The position numbers and the translations under genes were made by a program. DNA of 64,000 bases from Domibacillus indicus. GTDB taxonomy: Bacteria; Bacillota; Bacilli; Bacillales; Domibacillaceae. Positions 8,736 to 17,781 of this stretch are shown here, piece by piece. Within the stretch, counting starts at the first letter, position 1. Every line of letters begins with the position of its first letter. Where the stretch lies: positions 1 through 64,000 of the forward strand of contig NZ_JAMBOO010000012.1 in NCBI RefSeq assembly GCF_023715895.1, written 5' to 3'. The notes below the pieces were generated by a model that saw only the letters and a program-made list of their open reading frames with translations, had not been told where the DNA came from and made no database searches.

Positions 8736-8796
8736 ATTTGGATAAAAGTTCACCGCAAAAAGGGAAATATGGCGAATTAGCAACATTCTGCAGTGT

Positions 8797-8822
8797 AAAA
8801 AAGAGCCGGTGTGGCTCTTTTT
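8797..8822. terminator. Bidirectional terminator
   Basis: AAAAAGAGCC pairs with GGCTCTTTTT across five bases, with A and T tracts on both sides. It serves the plus-strand gene upstream and the minus-strand YczE gene. Confidence 0.8.
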
Positions 8823-8853
8823 AAACGCATAAACCACGCTCTTTATTTCTCGT

Positions 8854-9483
8854 TTAAATGCCTGTCTGTTTAGAAGAAGGAGGTTTTAGCTTAAAGTCTG
8901 TCAAAGCCATACAGTAATGAAGAATAGGACCCCCTAAACAAACAGCTAGTATCGTTCCAACGCCAACAGGTCCTTGAAACAAAAGAGATAAAGAGAGGAA
9001 AAGAATATAAATGATTGTTTTCGTAAGCCATATGTTCATTTTGGTTAATTCCCGGATGATAAGCATAAAGCGATCAACAGGGATAGGGGCGAGATCGGCG
9101 TATAAATAAATGGCGGTGCCCATCCCTATTGTTAAAAGACCTATGCTAAAACATAAAAATTTAGTAACCCATAACTCTGGCGTAACGAAAGTGCCCAGTG
9201 AAAAAAGCCATACATCAATGCTGATTCCTGTAATCAAGGCCGTTAACAAGCCGGAAAACTCTGGTTTCTGCTTTTTTAACATCGAATTGCAGCCAATTAA
9301 GATAAAAGCAATGATCACTTCCCAGCTCCCTACTGTCAACCCTAGATTGGCGGCTAAACCGACTAGCAGAGCATCAAAAGGAGACACGCCGAGGTCTGAC
9401 TGTATTGTAAGTGTAACACCAAGCGTGAGAATAACGATCCCCGTTGTGTAGTACATATATTTCGCCATTCTCAGACGCCTCAT
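8854..9483 (-). CDS. YczE/YyaS-type membrane protein
   Basis: A 209-aa protein with five predicted membrane segments, matching the YczE/YyaS/YitT-type family: YTTGIVILTLGVTLTIQSDLGVSPFDALLVGL at the N-terminus and LAPIPVDRFM in the middle. Molecular function in the family is not settled; B. subtilis YczE affects lipopeptide production. Its start codon overlaps the stop of the upstream GNAT gene (ATGA), so the two are translationally coupled. Confidence 0.8.
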   Translation of the reverse strand: MRRLRMAKYMYYTTGIVILTLGVTLTIQSDLGVSPFDALLVGLAANLGLTVGSWEVIIAFILIGCNSMLKKQKPEFSGLLTALITGISIDVWLFSLGTFVTPELWVTKFLCFSIGLLTIGMGTAIYLYADLAPIPVDRFMLIIRELTKMNIWLTKTIIYILFLSLSLLFQGPVGVGTILAVCLGGPILHYCMALTDFKLKPPSSKQTGI

Positions 9484-9926
9484 AGTGGTTCAGCAGATAA
9501 TTCTTTTTTCATTAAAAGATGGGGGATACCATCTTCCATAAAAACATCAGACGCAGCATAATAGCCGAGTTTCTTATAAAAACCTTCTGCCTGTATCTGG
9601 CCATGCAGTTTAACTTGAGATGTTCCTTGTTCCTTAGCGATCGTCTCTAGCGCTTTAATGATCACTTTCCCGAGACCGAACTGACGGTAAGGTTTTAGTA
9701 TACAAATTCTCTCCAGTTTACCGACACTGTCAGCCCATCTTATCCGCCCCGTTCCAACAGCTTGATCCTGATAGTAAACCAATATATGCAGAGCGGGTCC
9801 CTCAAGAGTATCAAATTTATCAAATTCGTCTTCTAAAGGTACTCCTTGTTCGTCAACAAACACTTCTTTCCTGATGGAAAAAGCTTTTTTTAATTCACTT
9901 TCTAATGTTATTTTTATTGCATCCAT
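9480..9926 (-). CDS. GNAT acetyltransferase, YjcF/ElaA-like
   Basis: A 148-aa single-domain GNAT enzyme that should transfer acetyl from acetyl-CoA to an amine. Signatures: IRKEVFVDEQGVP at the N-terminus (shared with YjcF and ElaA), GTGRIR in beta-4, and KLERICILKPYRQFGLGKVIIKALE, which holds the pyrophosphate-binding R-x-x-G-x-G loop in the slightly altered form RQFGLG. It closes with FYKKLGY. AAAGGA precedes the ATG. It is divergent from the MarR gene at 10053, whose operator lies in the shared gap. Confidence 0.85.
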   Translation of the reverse strand: MDAIKITLESELKKAFSIRKEVFVDEQGVPLEDEFDKFDTLEGPALHILVYYQDQAVGTGRIRWADSVGKLERICILKPYRQFGLGKVIIKALETIAKEQGTSQVKLHGQIQAEGFYKKLGYYAASDVFMEDGIPHLLMKKELSAEPL

Positions 9927-10000
9927 TTTTCTTCAGTCCTTTTCTAGATTTCTCAAAACGGTCCAGTCATAATACAGATATGACTTGTTATAATAAAAAC

Positions 10001-10006
10001 TATAAT
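10001..10006 (+). promoter_or_regulatory. -10 element of the marR-type gene
   Basis: A perfect TATAAT, with a poor -35 (TATGAC at 9979-9984, 16-base spacing), located just before the operator-like inverted repeat. Confidence 0.4.
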
Positions 10007-10010
10007 GTAT

Positions 10011-10032
10011 TTTTGTTGCAAATACAACAAAA
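10011..10032. promoter_or_regulatory. MarR-type operator
   Basis: TTTTGTTG and CAACAAAA form a perfect 8-bp inverted repeat with a 6-base spacer, the size expected for a MarR dimer site. It lies over the expected transcription start of the MarR gene and between it and the divergent GNAT gene. Confidence 0.6.
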
Positions 10033-10052
10033 TTTTATAAAGGGGTTTACAT

Positions 10053-10505
10053 ATGAGGGAAATTCTTCGGGAAATCGGCATGATTGCAAGAGCGCTCGAT
10101 TCGATCAGCAATATTGAATTTAAAGAGTTTGACCTTACGAAAGGGCAGTATTTATACCTTATTCGAATCTGTGAAAATCCGGGCATTATCCAGGAAAAAG
10201 TGGCGGAAATGATCAAAGTAGACCGTACCACAGCAGCGCGTGCGATCAAAAAATTAGAAATTCAAGGTTTTATTGAAAAAAAAGACGACGATCAGAACAA
10301 AAAAATTAAGAAGCTACATCCAACAAAAAAAGGCAGAGAGCTTTATCCCTTTTTGAAAAGGGAGGGGGATTATTCTAACAAAGTAGCTCTATCTGGGTTT
10401 TCAGAGGAGGAAGCTGAGGTACTTCATGATCTTCTTCAAAGAGTTAGAAAAAACGTAGAAATCGATTGGGATTTTGTGAAAAAAGGGAACAAAAGAGAGT
10501 ATTAA
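10053..10505 (+). CDS. MarR-family transcriptional regulator
   Basis: A 150-aa winged-helix protein. The recognition helix region reads EKVAEMIKVDRTTAARAIKKLE, followed by the wing GFIEKKDDDQNKKIKKLHPTKKG. MarR proteins bind as dimers to palindromes in their own promoters and release on ligand or oxidant binding. The TTTTGTTG inverted repeat at 10011-10032 is the likely site. Candidate targets are itself and the divergent GNAT-YczE pair; the downstream PTS-type gene is also possible. Confidence 0.88.
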   Translation: MREILREIGMIARALDSISNIEFKEFDLTKGQYLYLIRICENPGIIQEKVAEMIKVDRTTAARAIKKLEIQGFIEKKDDDQNKKIKKLHPTKKGRELYPFLKREGDYSNKVALSGFSEEEAEVLHDLLQRVRKNVEIDWDFVKKGNKREY

Positions 10506-10713
10506 CTATACCTACCTATCCAGCCACTGAGCATTTGATGTATAAACGTAGGTAAATGGATTGAGAAAAGAATTAAAAATTCTTTTAATTTTTCAGAAAA
10601 AGAGTGTTATATTAAATAAATAAACATATTCATGTATTTTTATTCTTTTTCATCAGTCTTTATTTTTAAGGGAAAGTAGATTTTTGCTCAGTGAAGTATG
10701 GAGGGAGTGCGTT

Positions 10714-12327
10714 ATGAAGAAGATTGCTATTATAGGAAGCAGCGGTGGGAATTTATACAATTTAGGAGGGAAGGATCCCGAAAAGCTGCTGCAGGAGATC
10801 ATTACACAAAGTGATGCAGCTGGGTTAACCATTTCTGCTGTTCAGTTTATTGCTGCGGCTGAATCGATGGATTCTATTAAAGATACGACTAAAGCAAAAG
10901 TATTTACCTTTGATAAACACGGACAGCCGGCTGAAATGTTCCATGGACTTCTTGCAGAAGCCAACAAGGCAGCGGTGGAGCTGGATAAAGATATTGCTCA
11001 AAAAATTCGAAACGGGCAGATAGATGGATTAATTTTAATGAGTGCAGATCCGGAGGGCACGAACAAGCAGGCCACTGAAGCCGCTGTTGAAATGAAGCTG
11101 CCCATTGTCGGTACAGGCGGTACATCCATGGCTATGATCGGTTCAAAAGGAGCCAACATTATAGCGCAGTCGGGAACAACCGGAACAACAAGCCGGACGC
11201 GTGCTATTTCTTTTGTTACTTCCTTATGTAAGATATGGGGGATAAAATACCAGCCTATTATTGGCGCATCCAGTAAAAACCATTCCGCACAGCAGGGAAA
11301 TGTATTTAAAAGAATTAATATTCGCGGAATCATGGTTTCGGCCCTTCCTGGTTTTATTGCAATGGCTATTGTGTTGGCTTTGAGCCAGGTTCCCGGCCTC
11401 TCTGGCATGAAGGAAGTGTTCGATGTAATGATTCAGGCACTTCCCGTAGTGGTGGCAGTCATAGCAGCTAAACAAGTTTCTGATTTAGATGAAGTATCCA
11501 TTGTTTCCGGTGTGATTGCAGGAATTTTATCTGTAAATGGCGGCATTATCGGAGGAATTATTGGCGGTATTTTAGCTGGTATACTCGTTCAGTTTCTTTT
11601 TAAAAAATGTATTCAATGGCGCTTTCCAATGACAACCGTCAATATTGTGGCCGGAGGATTTTCAGGATTGATTGCCGGGTTAATAGTGTACTATCTGCTT
11701 GCTCCGCTGGCTTTACAGATCGGTGACGGATTCAAAGCTGCTATCGAGTTTGCGATCAATTTCAATCCAATTCTTGCAGGAGTAGTGGCAGGCCTATTAA
11801 TCTGGCCAGCTATTTTAGGTGGTATTTATCATGCCGCTATTCTGCCTATTGTTTTATTGGAAATGGAAAAAACGGGAGCCAGCTTTTTAGGGGCTGTTGA
11901 TATGGTAGGACTTGTTATGGTATCTGCTGGAATTAATTTAGCGAATGTGATTGCTCCAAGGGACAAGGGAGAAGCAGCGGCCGCAACTCCAGGTTTTTTG
12001 ATCAATATGGGATTTGGCACCTTTGTAGAAGCCGCGTATCCTTTTATGTTTTCCAATAAAGCCGTGTTTGCAGGAGCGATTCTTTCAGCAGGGGCAGGGG
12101 GGGCCTTGGTTGGTATGTTTAATGTTCGTGGAACAGCTTATGTACCGACCTTTACAGCGCCGCTGTTAACCAATAACATGGCTGGTTTAATTATCGCGAT
12201 GGCTGCTGCATTGATTTTGTCTTTTATCATAACGATTATCGCCAATAAAGCAGCAGGCTTAATGAGGAAGAAGGATAACGCAGTGAAAGGTAAGGCAGAG
12301 AATCCAAAGTCTTATAAAGCAGAATAG
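10714..12327 (+). CDS. PTS EIIC-like sugar transporter with N-terminal cytoplasmic domain
   Basis: A 537-aa protein. Residues 1-175 are soluble, Gly-rich and nucleotide-fold-like (KKIAIIGSSGGNLYNLGG; later PIVGTGGTSMAMIGSKGANI and SGTTGTTSRTRA). The rest has about nine membrane segments resembling the EIIC_2-type phosphotransferase permeases, with GGIIGGIIGGILAGI, NPILAGVVAGLLIWPAILGGIYH and GFGTFVEAAYPFMF. No EIIA or EIIB domain with a phospho-Cys or His was recognised and no PTS partner gene is adjacent, so it may act with EIIA/B encoded elsewhere or not be a true PTS component. The ATG at 10714 has GGAGGG 8 bases upstream; the longer frame start at 10684 has none. Confidence 0.7.
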   Translation: MKKIAIIGSSGGNLYNLGGKDPEKLLQEIITQSDAAGLTISAVQFIAAAESMDSIKDTTKAKVFTFDKHGQPAEMFHGLLAEANKAAVELDKDIAQKIRNGQIDGLILMSADPEGTNKQATEAAVEMKLPIVGTGGTSMAMIGSKGANIIAQSGTTGTTSRTRAISFVTSLCKIWGIKYQPIIGASSKNHSAQQGNVFKRINIRGIMVSALPGFIAMAIVLALSQVPGLSGMKEVFDVMIQALPVVVAVIAAKQVSDLDEVSIVSGVIAGILSVNGGIIGGIIGGILAGILVQFLFKKCIQWRFPMTTVNIVAGGFSGLIAGLIVYYLLAPLALQIGDGFKAAIEFAINFNPILAGVVAGLLIWPAILGGIYHAAILPIVLLEMEKTGASFLGAVDMVGLVMVSAGINLANVIAPRDKGEAAAATPGFLINMGFGTFVEAAYPFMFSNKAVFAGAILSAGAGGALVGMFNVRGTAYVPTFTAPLLTNNMAGLIIAMAAALILSFIITIIANKAAGLMRKKDNAVKGKAENPKSYKAE

Positions 12328-12339
12328 AAAATACACTAT

Positions 12340-12387
12340 AAAACCTTTGTTATCAATGATTCGTTAACAAGGGTTTTTCTTTTTTTA
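12340..12387 (+). terminator. Terminator after the PTS-like gene
   Basis: AAAACCTTTGTTA pairs with TAACAAGGGTTTTT (one mismatch), followed by a long T run. Confidence 0.75.
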
Positions 12388-12411
12388 ATAACATTTAAAC
12401 TTATTACATTA

Positions 12412-12426
12412 TGTGCAAAATTCAAA
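12412..12426 (+). repeat. Intergenic 15-mer TGTGCAAAATTCAAA, copy 3
   Basis: Third exact copy of the 15-mer at 754-768 and 4208-4222, between two convergent terminators. Confidence 0.5.
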
Positions 12427-12511
12427 TAAAATCAATCAAAAACAAAGAAATAACAACAATCAAACAAGGAGATAAAAATTATCACACGCTATCTATTTTT
12501 ATATATTCAAC

Positions 12512-12550
12512 ATAAAAAATACCCCTGTCGACTTTAAAAAAGACAGGGGT
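12512..12550 (-). terminator. Terminator of ggt
   Basis: ACCCCTGTC and GACAGGGGT form the stem; on the minus strand TATTTTTT follows. Confidence 0.75.
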
Positions 12551-12600
12551 CATAATTTGGATTTGTAAAAATCAATCTGATACTCCACAAAATGAAATCT

Positions 12601-14682
12601 TTAGTGGGTAATTACCTCGTCATCTTCATCATCATTTGGATTGTCAACGTCAGATAAGTCCTTTTGGAGAAGTACTTCTTTTGTTTCCTCGTTCCAAGTC
12701 ACTTCATATCCAAGTGATTGTGCCACTTTTAAAACCGGCAAGTAAGAGCGCTTATGCGGTTTGTATGCATTTAAATCGGAAGAGTCAATTGCACCTAAGC
12801 CAAGCAGCAGCTTATCTGACTGAATATAAGGTGTACCATTTAACAGCTTCATTTGATCAGCAGTGTATGGATAAACAGCGCCATTGACTTTAAGGGTAAA
12901 CGGCCCTTTTTTCTCGTCTTTTATCTCCTTTGGCTGTTTAGACGTGTAGGAGACAGCATCCACCCCTAGAACCGTTCCTTCTCTCGTGTTATCTGCTCCG
13001 CCATACATTTGGCCATTTTCGTAATCAAAGATCACGGCTTGTACGTTGCCGATATTTTCAGGCTGTTCCTCAAAAACGTGTCCTTTCGCCATTAATTCCA
13101 ATCTTGTATTTTGACTGATTCCCGATTCCCATCGTACCGTTGGATAGCCTGCTGAGTAAATGCGAGGCGTTAAAATGGCTTCTTGAATCGGCATCTGGTG
13201 ATCAATGACATTCATGATCGTTTCAGCCACTGACGCAATAATAGTTGGTCCGCCGGGGGATCCAAGGGACATAAATGGCTGTCCGTCTTTTAACACAAGA
13301 GTAGGGGACATACTGCTTCTTGGCCGTTTGCCGGGTTCTACCTCGTTCACTCCGCCTGGAGCTGCATCAAAGTCTGTCATTTCATTATTTAGCATAAATC
13401 CATAGCCTGGAACCATGATGCCTGATCCAAATACCTGTTCAATTGTTGTGGTATATGAAACCATATTTCCCCATTTGTCCATAACCGAAAAATGAGTGGT
13501 CTGCCCGGTTGGGTTTGTTTCTTTTACCGTCACCTCAGCAGCAGGTTCTTTATTTTCATACTTCCAAGGATCGCCTTCTTTGACTACCGCTGTTGCTTTC
13601 AACGGGTTGATCAGCTTTCTTCTTCCTTCAATATATTGCTCATTTAAAAGTCCTTCTGATGGAACATCATAAAAGTCTTCATCTGCCATATAAGCAGCAC
13701 GATCTGCATAAGCGAGATGCATGGCTTCAATCAAATGATGAAGGTAGGCAGGAGAATTCACACCCATTTTTTGAACATCATAGCCTTCCATTAACTTTAG
13801 AATTTGAAGAACAGTTAAACCGCCTGAGCTTGGAGGAGCAGCACTGACCACATCATATCCCCGGTAATTTGCCTGCACGGGTTCCCGCTCTTTTGCAACA
13901 TACTTCGCCAAATCTTCAGTTGTCATTGTTCCGCCGGTTTTCTGCACTTCTTGTACAATCGCTTCTCCGATTTCACCGCCGTAAAAAGCATTCGTCCCTT
14001 GCTGCTCGATCAGTTTAAAGGTTTTAGCCAGGTCCTGCTGAACAAGGGTTTGTCCTTCTTTTAGCGGCTTCCCATTCGGCACAAACACATCTGCTGCCGC
14101 TTTATATTTTTGCAGTTTCTCTGCATTTTCATCAATATACTGCGCCATCGACCAGTTTACTTTAATTCCGTTTTCCGCCTGGTCAATAGCTGGGTCAATG
14201 ACTTCAGACAATTCCATCGTTCCGTATTCTTCAAGAGCCATTTCAAGCCCTTTTAATGTTCCCGGAACCGCTACCGCTTTACCGGTTGTATGACGTTCCC
14301 CAAAAGGCACAGGCTGTCCGTTTTGGTCTAGGAAAAGTTCAGGCGTTACATTCGCTGGAGCCATTTCCCGGCTGTCGATCATGGTAATGTTATTTTCTGC
14401 TTTGTTATATACCATCATAAAGCCGCCGCCGCCAATCCCTGACATCATTGGTTCCACAACATTTAGTGACAGCTGAATAGCCGCTGCCGCATCTACGGCA
14501 TTCCCGCCTTGTTTTAAAATTTCTTTGCCGACTTCAGCGGCTAATGGGTGAGAGACAGATACAATTCCTTCTGTTGCTCCTTTTTTCATCGAATCATCTA
14601 CACCGGGAACAGCTGCAGAAACAGGGGTGATCATCATAAAAAAGCTCAATGTAGCGAAGGCACTTCTTTTTAGATGTTTCAT
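12601..14682 (-). CDS. ggt: Gamma-glutamyltransferase/hydrolase with extra C-terminal domain
   Basis: A secreted N-terminal-nucleophile enzyme that cleaves gamma-glutamyl bonds (glutathione, poly-gamma-glutamate) and can transfer the glutamyl group. A signal peptide lies at residues 1-23. The self-processing site is intact: GQTTHFSV, where the first Thr of TTH becomes the nucleophile of the small subunit; PRSSMSPT and GSPGGPTII follow as the glutamate and oxyanion loops. At 693 aa it is about 100 residues longer than B. subtilis Ggt. The extra C-terminal part (from FTLKVNGAVYPY to VTWNEETKEVLLQ) resembles the copper-amine-oxidase-N/stalk type wall-associated domain and ends in an acidic tail. 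Start at 14682 is chosen for its AAGGAGA site; an upstream ATG at 14712 has none. Confidence 0.92.
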   Translation of the reverse strand: MKHLKRSAFATLSFFMMITPVSAAVPGVDDSMKKGATEGIVSVSHPLAAEVGKEILKQGGNAVDAAAAIQLSLNVVEPMMSGIGGGGFMMVYNKAENNITMIDSREMAPANVTPELFLDQNGQPVPFGERHTTGKAVAVPGTLKGLEMALEEYGTMELSEVIDPAIDQAENGIKVNWSMAQYIDENAEKLQKYKAAADVFVPNGKPLKEGQTLVQQDLAKTFKLIEQQGTNAFYGGEIGEAIVQEVQKTGGTMTTEDLAKYVAKEREPVQANYRGYDVVSAAPPSSGGLTVLQILKLMEGYDVQKMGVNSPAYLHHLIEAMHLAYADRAAYMADEDFYDVPSEGLLNEQYIEGRRKLINPLKATAVVKEGDPWKYENKEPAAEVTVKETNPTGQTTHFSVMDKWGNMVSYTTTIEQVFGSGIMVPGYGFMLNNEMTDFDAAPGGVNEVEPGKRPRSSMSPTLVLKDGQPFMSLGSPGGPTIIASVAETIMNVIDHQMPIQEAILTPRIYSAGYPTVRWESGISQNTRLELMAKGHVFEEQPENIGNVQAVIFDYENGQMYGGADNTREGTVLGVDAVSYTSKQPKEIKDEKKGPFTLKVNGAVYPYTADQMKLLNGTPYIQSDKLLLGLGAIDSSDLNAYKPHKRSYLPVLKVAQSLGYEVTWNEETKEVLLQKDLSDVDNPNDDEDDEVITH

Positions 14683-14969
14683 ATACATCTCTCCTTTGTC
14701 CGCATTTTTCACTGACAGGTTTATGGAAAAGTCCGAGAAACCGGCCTCCTTCTTAGTAAATAATTTACAAAATTTATTCCCTGCTTAGCTCTTTATATTA
14801 ATCTATTTAACAGCAGTAATGGATTTTCCTACATAAATAACTAATAAAAGTAAAAATTCGTCTTTTGAACTACTTATCCACCAGTCATATTGTAGGCTAT
14901 TTTCCTGGCATTTATTTTGGGGCAGGTGTAATAAAACACATTAAAAGGCAGGAGGGAACGTTTTTAAAA

Positions 14970-15001
14970 AAAAGAAACCCGGCTTCAAGAGCCGGGTTTT
15001 A
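14970..15001 (-). terminator. Terminator of the first STAS gene
   Basis: AAACCCGGCT pairs with AGCCGGGTTT; on the minus strand it is followed by TTTCTTTTTTTT. The remaining 14713-14969 is AT-rich and I see no gene in it. Confidence 0.8.
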
Positions 15002-15088
15002 AAATGAATCATCCATTGTAATGAATGATTATGTTTCATTTCATTATATTAGTGCTTCAGGCCAAACGAGTGGGGAGGAAGAAGGTCA

Positions 15089-15922
15089 TTATTGCATTAA
15101 TTTATAAGCGGAAATAGCATTTTTTAGGGTTCCTTTTACGTTAAGCTGGTCAAGAGGGACTCCTAAATTAACCATCGGCAGAGCAAGGCTGGGTTTTATA
15201 CCTGTAAAGATCAAATTAATACCAATCAGGCCGAGTGACTGTTTCAGCTGAAACAGTTTATCTGTACCCATTGTATCTACCTGAGGGACTCCAGATAAAT
15301 CTAAAATTAGGTCATTGATTTTTAAATCTTTACATTTAGGCAGCACATTTTCTAATAAAATGCTGGCTCTTTCTTCACTTAACTCACCAATTAAGGGAAG
15401 AACAGCTACTTGATCTGAAAGTGCGACAACTGGAAAAGACACTTCATTAAATGCTTTTTGTGCAGCTCTTATCGCTTTAGTATGATATTCCACATACGAA
15501 ACACTAAAGACTTGCGCAGTTTGATCCAAAATAGCATCAATAATCCGGTTTACTTTTAACACCGAGAAAGGGTTCATAGCCTCAATGTCTATTTCTTTCT
15601 CAATATAATCCCAAATCACTCCTCGGTAACAGCGGACCGTAAGCATCAAATCATCGATTCCTACTCCATGGTGAACGGCTCCTTCAGCTGTTTGTACAGC
15701 CCAGTCAGCTACAGAATCAGTGACATGAGCGTCACTCTGATCTAAGATGGCTGTTCCAATAAAATGAATTAACTGGGCTCTCCATTTGGTAATTGCATCG
15801 TCGGCAAGCCCGCTTTCATTAAGAAAAGAAGTATATCGTTTATCTAATTTCCGGCTGATTTCTATTGATATTTCTATATGGTGGCTCCTTAATAGCTGAC
15901 CCGCTGCTTCAAAAAACTTCAT
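15089..15922 (-). CDS. RsbR-like stressosome protein (STAS) A
   Basis: A 277-aa protein: a helical non-haem-globin-like sensor region (residues 1-150), a linker helix with KAFNEVSFPVVALSD, and a C-terminal STAS domain (about 160-277). RsbR proteins form the stressosome core with RsbS and bind the RsbT kinase, which phosphorylates threonines to release the sigma-B cascade. Here the first site is kept (GVPQVDT, like Thr171 of RsbRA), but the second, the A-Q-T of RsbRA Thr205, reads A-L-P. It is nearly the same length and layout as the protein at 17782-18615, so they are probably duplicates. GAGAGGTGG precedes the ATG. Confidence 0.85.
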   Translation of the reverse strand: MKFFEAAGQLLRSHHIEISIEISRKLDKRYTSFLNESGLADDAITKWRAQLIHFIGTAILDQSDAHVTDSVADWAVQTAEGAVHHGVGIDDLMLTVRCYRGVIWDYIEKEIDIEAMNPFSVLKVNRIIDAILDQTAQVFSVSYVEYHTKAIRAAQKAFNEVSFPVVALSDQVAVLPLIGELSEERASILLENVLPKCKDLKINDLILDLSGVPQVDTMGTDKLFQLKQSLGLIGINLIFTGIKPSLALPMVNLGVPLDQLNVKGTLKNAISAYKLMQ

Positions 15923-16163
15923 TGTGATAAACCACCTCTCCAGTTAGACCTCTTTAGATTTATTTATAACATGTTTGTTTATTATTACCTTTTATTGCTT
16001 TTTCGATGCTATTCATCCATGCTTCTTTACCTTCCATTCATTGTGCCATTTCTTTATAAAAGAAATCAATTGAAAATTTATAAAAAATAACGTTATGTTT
16101 ATCTTTTTAGGATTTGTTGATGTTATTGATTAAAGGAATGAGGGGAGTAGTGAAAATGAAGAG

Positions 16164-16196
16164 AACCTGTTTTGAAGGGATCAAAACAGGTTTTTG
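16164..16196. terminator. Terminator-like hairpin
   Basis: AACCTGTTTT pairs with AAAACAGGTT, followed by TTTTTG on the plus strand. It lies downstream of the minus-strand secreted-protein gene and may work in both directions. Confidence 0.6.
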
Positions 16197-16260
16197 TTCA
16201 ATTACATGCAAATGAAGTCATGCTGCGCCTGAAGTTGCGTCAGGGATAGAAGCCATTACT

Positions 16261-17097
16261 TCACTGATATGTATAGGAACCGTAATTCGTGTAGTTGTTG
16301 TATTTGTTTGAACCAAAGTCTGAATCAATAAATTTATCTAATGGATGCCCGGCTTCTGTGATATTTTCAATGACAGGTCCTAAATAAAGATCTGTCTGCC
16401 AGTCGCCAGACGGCAGGTCAACTTGAACAGTATAAGTGCCTGGACCATACAGAGCGGTTTGGTTATCATAGCTGGTTTGATTGCCGTCACCGATTTTACG
16501 GTAGCTTGTAAAACTAAGTTCTGCCGGTTTCATTCCTTCAGGTACCGTAAATGTAACTGTTCCTTTATCTACATGAGACTTAAAAAATTCATTGTACGGC
16601 TGTTCAGGCTCCAAAATAGTATAATTTTCATTTACTTCTGTTACAGGAATGGCCTCACTCCATAACTCTCCCTTACCAGGATGGTTTGGACGCTGATACG
16701 CTTTAAATATGTAATTTCCTTCTTCACTCGGTATGTATGTTAATGTTTGTGACTCACCAGAAGCTAACTCATCTACTGTTCCTGTGTACACCACTTCACC
16801 GTTTTTAGGGTTGCCATCCGCCGCCCAGTATATTTCATACGTTACGGTACCTTCCATATCACGAGAATCCTGCCCATTCTCTATTACGGCAGATATAGAA
16901 TCTGGCGTATCATTTTGTCCGGTGAAAACTAAAGAACTCTTATCCCAGCTAAGCGCTTTACCGGTTGATGATGTTTCTTTTTGTACATTCGCACTTTTTG
17001 CTGCGTCAGCAAATGCTAAATGTCCTGGCAGCGCCAAAGAACCCCCTAATAGTGAAGCTGCAAGGGCGCCCGCAGTGATTTTCGTGAATTTTTTCAT
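16261..17097 (-). CDS. Secreted protein with TapA-like domain
   Basis: A 278-aa exported protein with a clear signal peptide (MKKFTKITAGALAASLLGGS...AFA). Residues 50-150 read ISAVIENGQDSRDMEG, then YEIYW...NGEVVYTGTV, then YIFKAYQRPNHPGKGELWSE. By eye this follows the core of the TapA amyloid-assembly protein (AVLENTG, W-E-L, G-x-V, Y-x-FKVY-P, WSE). The remainder is unique, Asn/Tyr-rich at the end. No tasA or sipW lies nearby, so the TapA resemblance is a fold-level suggestion. The upstream region holds the palindrome CGCAACGAGTTGCG (17143-17156). Confidence 0.5.
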   Translation of the reverse strand: MKKFTKITAGALAASLLGGSLALPGHLAFADAAKSANVQKETSSTGKALSWDKSSLVFTGQNDTPDSISAVIENGQDSRDMEGTVTYEIYWAADGNPKNGEVVYTGTVDELASGESQTLTYIPSEEGNYIFKAYQRPNHPGKGELWSEAIPVTEVNENYTILEPEQPYNEFFKSHVDKGTVTFTVPEGMKPAELSFTSYRKIGDGNQTSYDNQTALYGPGTYTVQVDLPSGDWQTDLYLGPVIENITEAGHPLDKFIDSDFGSNKYNNYTNYGSYTYQ

Positions 17098-17656
17098 AGT
17101 CTCACTCTCATTTTCAATAGATTTTTTACCGCCTGACTTTTTCGCAACGAGTTGCGTGCCTGCTTTTTCATGAAGGCTAAACTAGCTTAGCGAACATTAA
17201 AATAAGTTGTCAATTAGAGCCGTGCCGCCAAAATGAGATATGATTTTGGATGTAGAAGCGTTGATAAATATGAGGTGAAAACGCAGTCATTCAGCAGGAT
17301 AGCGGTTTCAAAGAGTGGAAAAATTGATCCGAAAATCCTGTATTTTCTAATATATCATCTAGGGAAAATAACCTCAAAGAAGGAATATATTTGAAATGAT
17401 TTTCGCATCTCTTTGACGTGAAGTTTTATACATCTATATACAAATAAAGGGTTGTTTAGAGAAAAAACTATATTTCTCACCATACGCTTACAAAAATCTC
17501 AAGAAGCATGATGAGCATCAAAAAAGGGAGATGCCTCGCTTTAAAAGCATTTGTTATGATTTCGTTTTATAGCTGGAGGAAGCGAGGAAGAGAGAATCTG
17601 CATTGAATAGATATTTGCAAGTTGCCAGGACATTCAGTTTTGCGATGAGGCAACAG

Positions 17657-17693
17657 CATAAGGCAAGCCGGCTTTTGTGCCGCTTGCCTTATG
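17657..17693. other. Strong hairpin in a 600-bp gene-free gap
   Basis: CATAAGGCAAGC and GCTTGCCTTATG (12-bp arms) extend through an inner GGC/GCC pair to a six-base loop, with one bulge. There is no T run on either strand, so it is not an ordinary terminator. It sits in 17173-17781, where I find no convincing gene; an 8-bp inverted repeat CCTCGCTT/AAGCGAGG also occurs there (17534 and 17580). Confidence 0.4.
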
Positions 17694-17781
17694 GAATGGC
17701 GGCCAAATCGTTGAAGGCTGGTTCTGTGTGATGTTCTGATGTACATACTGGAAGCGCTGCAGCCGGCAAAAGGGGTGATGC

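Noticed and set aside
17143-17156. CGCAACGAGTTGCG palindrome as part of a c-di-GMP riboswitch upstream of the TapA-like gene
   Set aside because: The conserved GEMM-type core sequences are not present; it is recorded only as a palindrome.
17603-17731. 43-aa TTG-start frame in the gap after the secreted protein
   Set aside because: It has no convincing ribosome binding site and runs through a strong hairpin.
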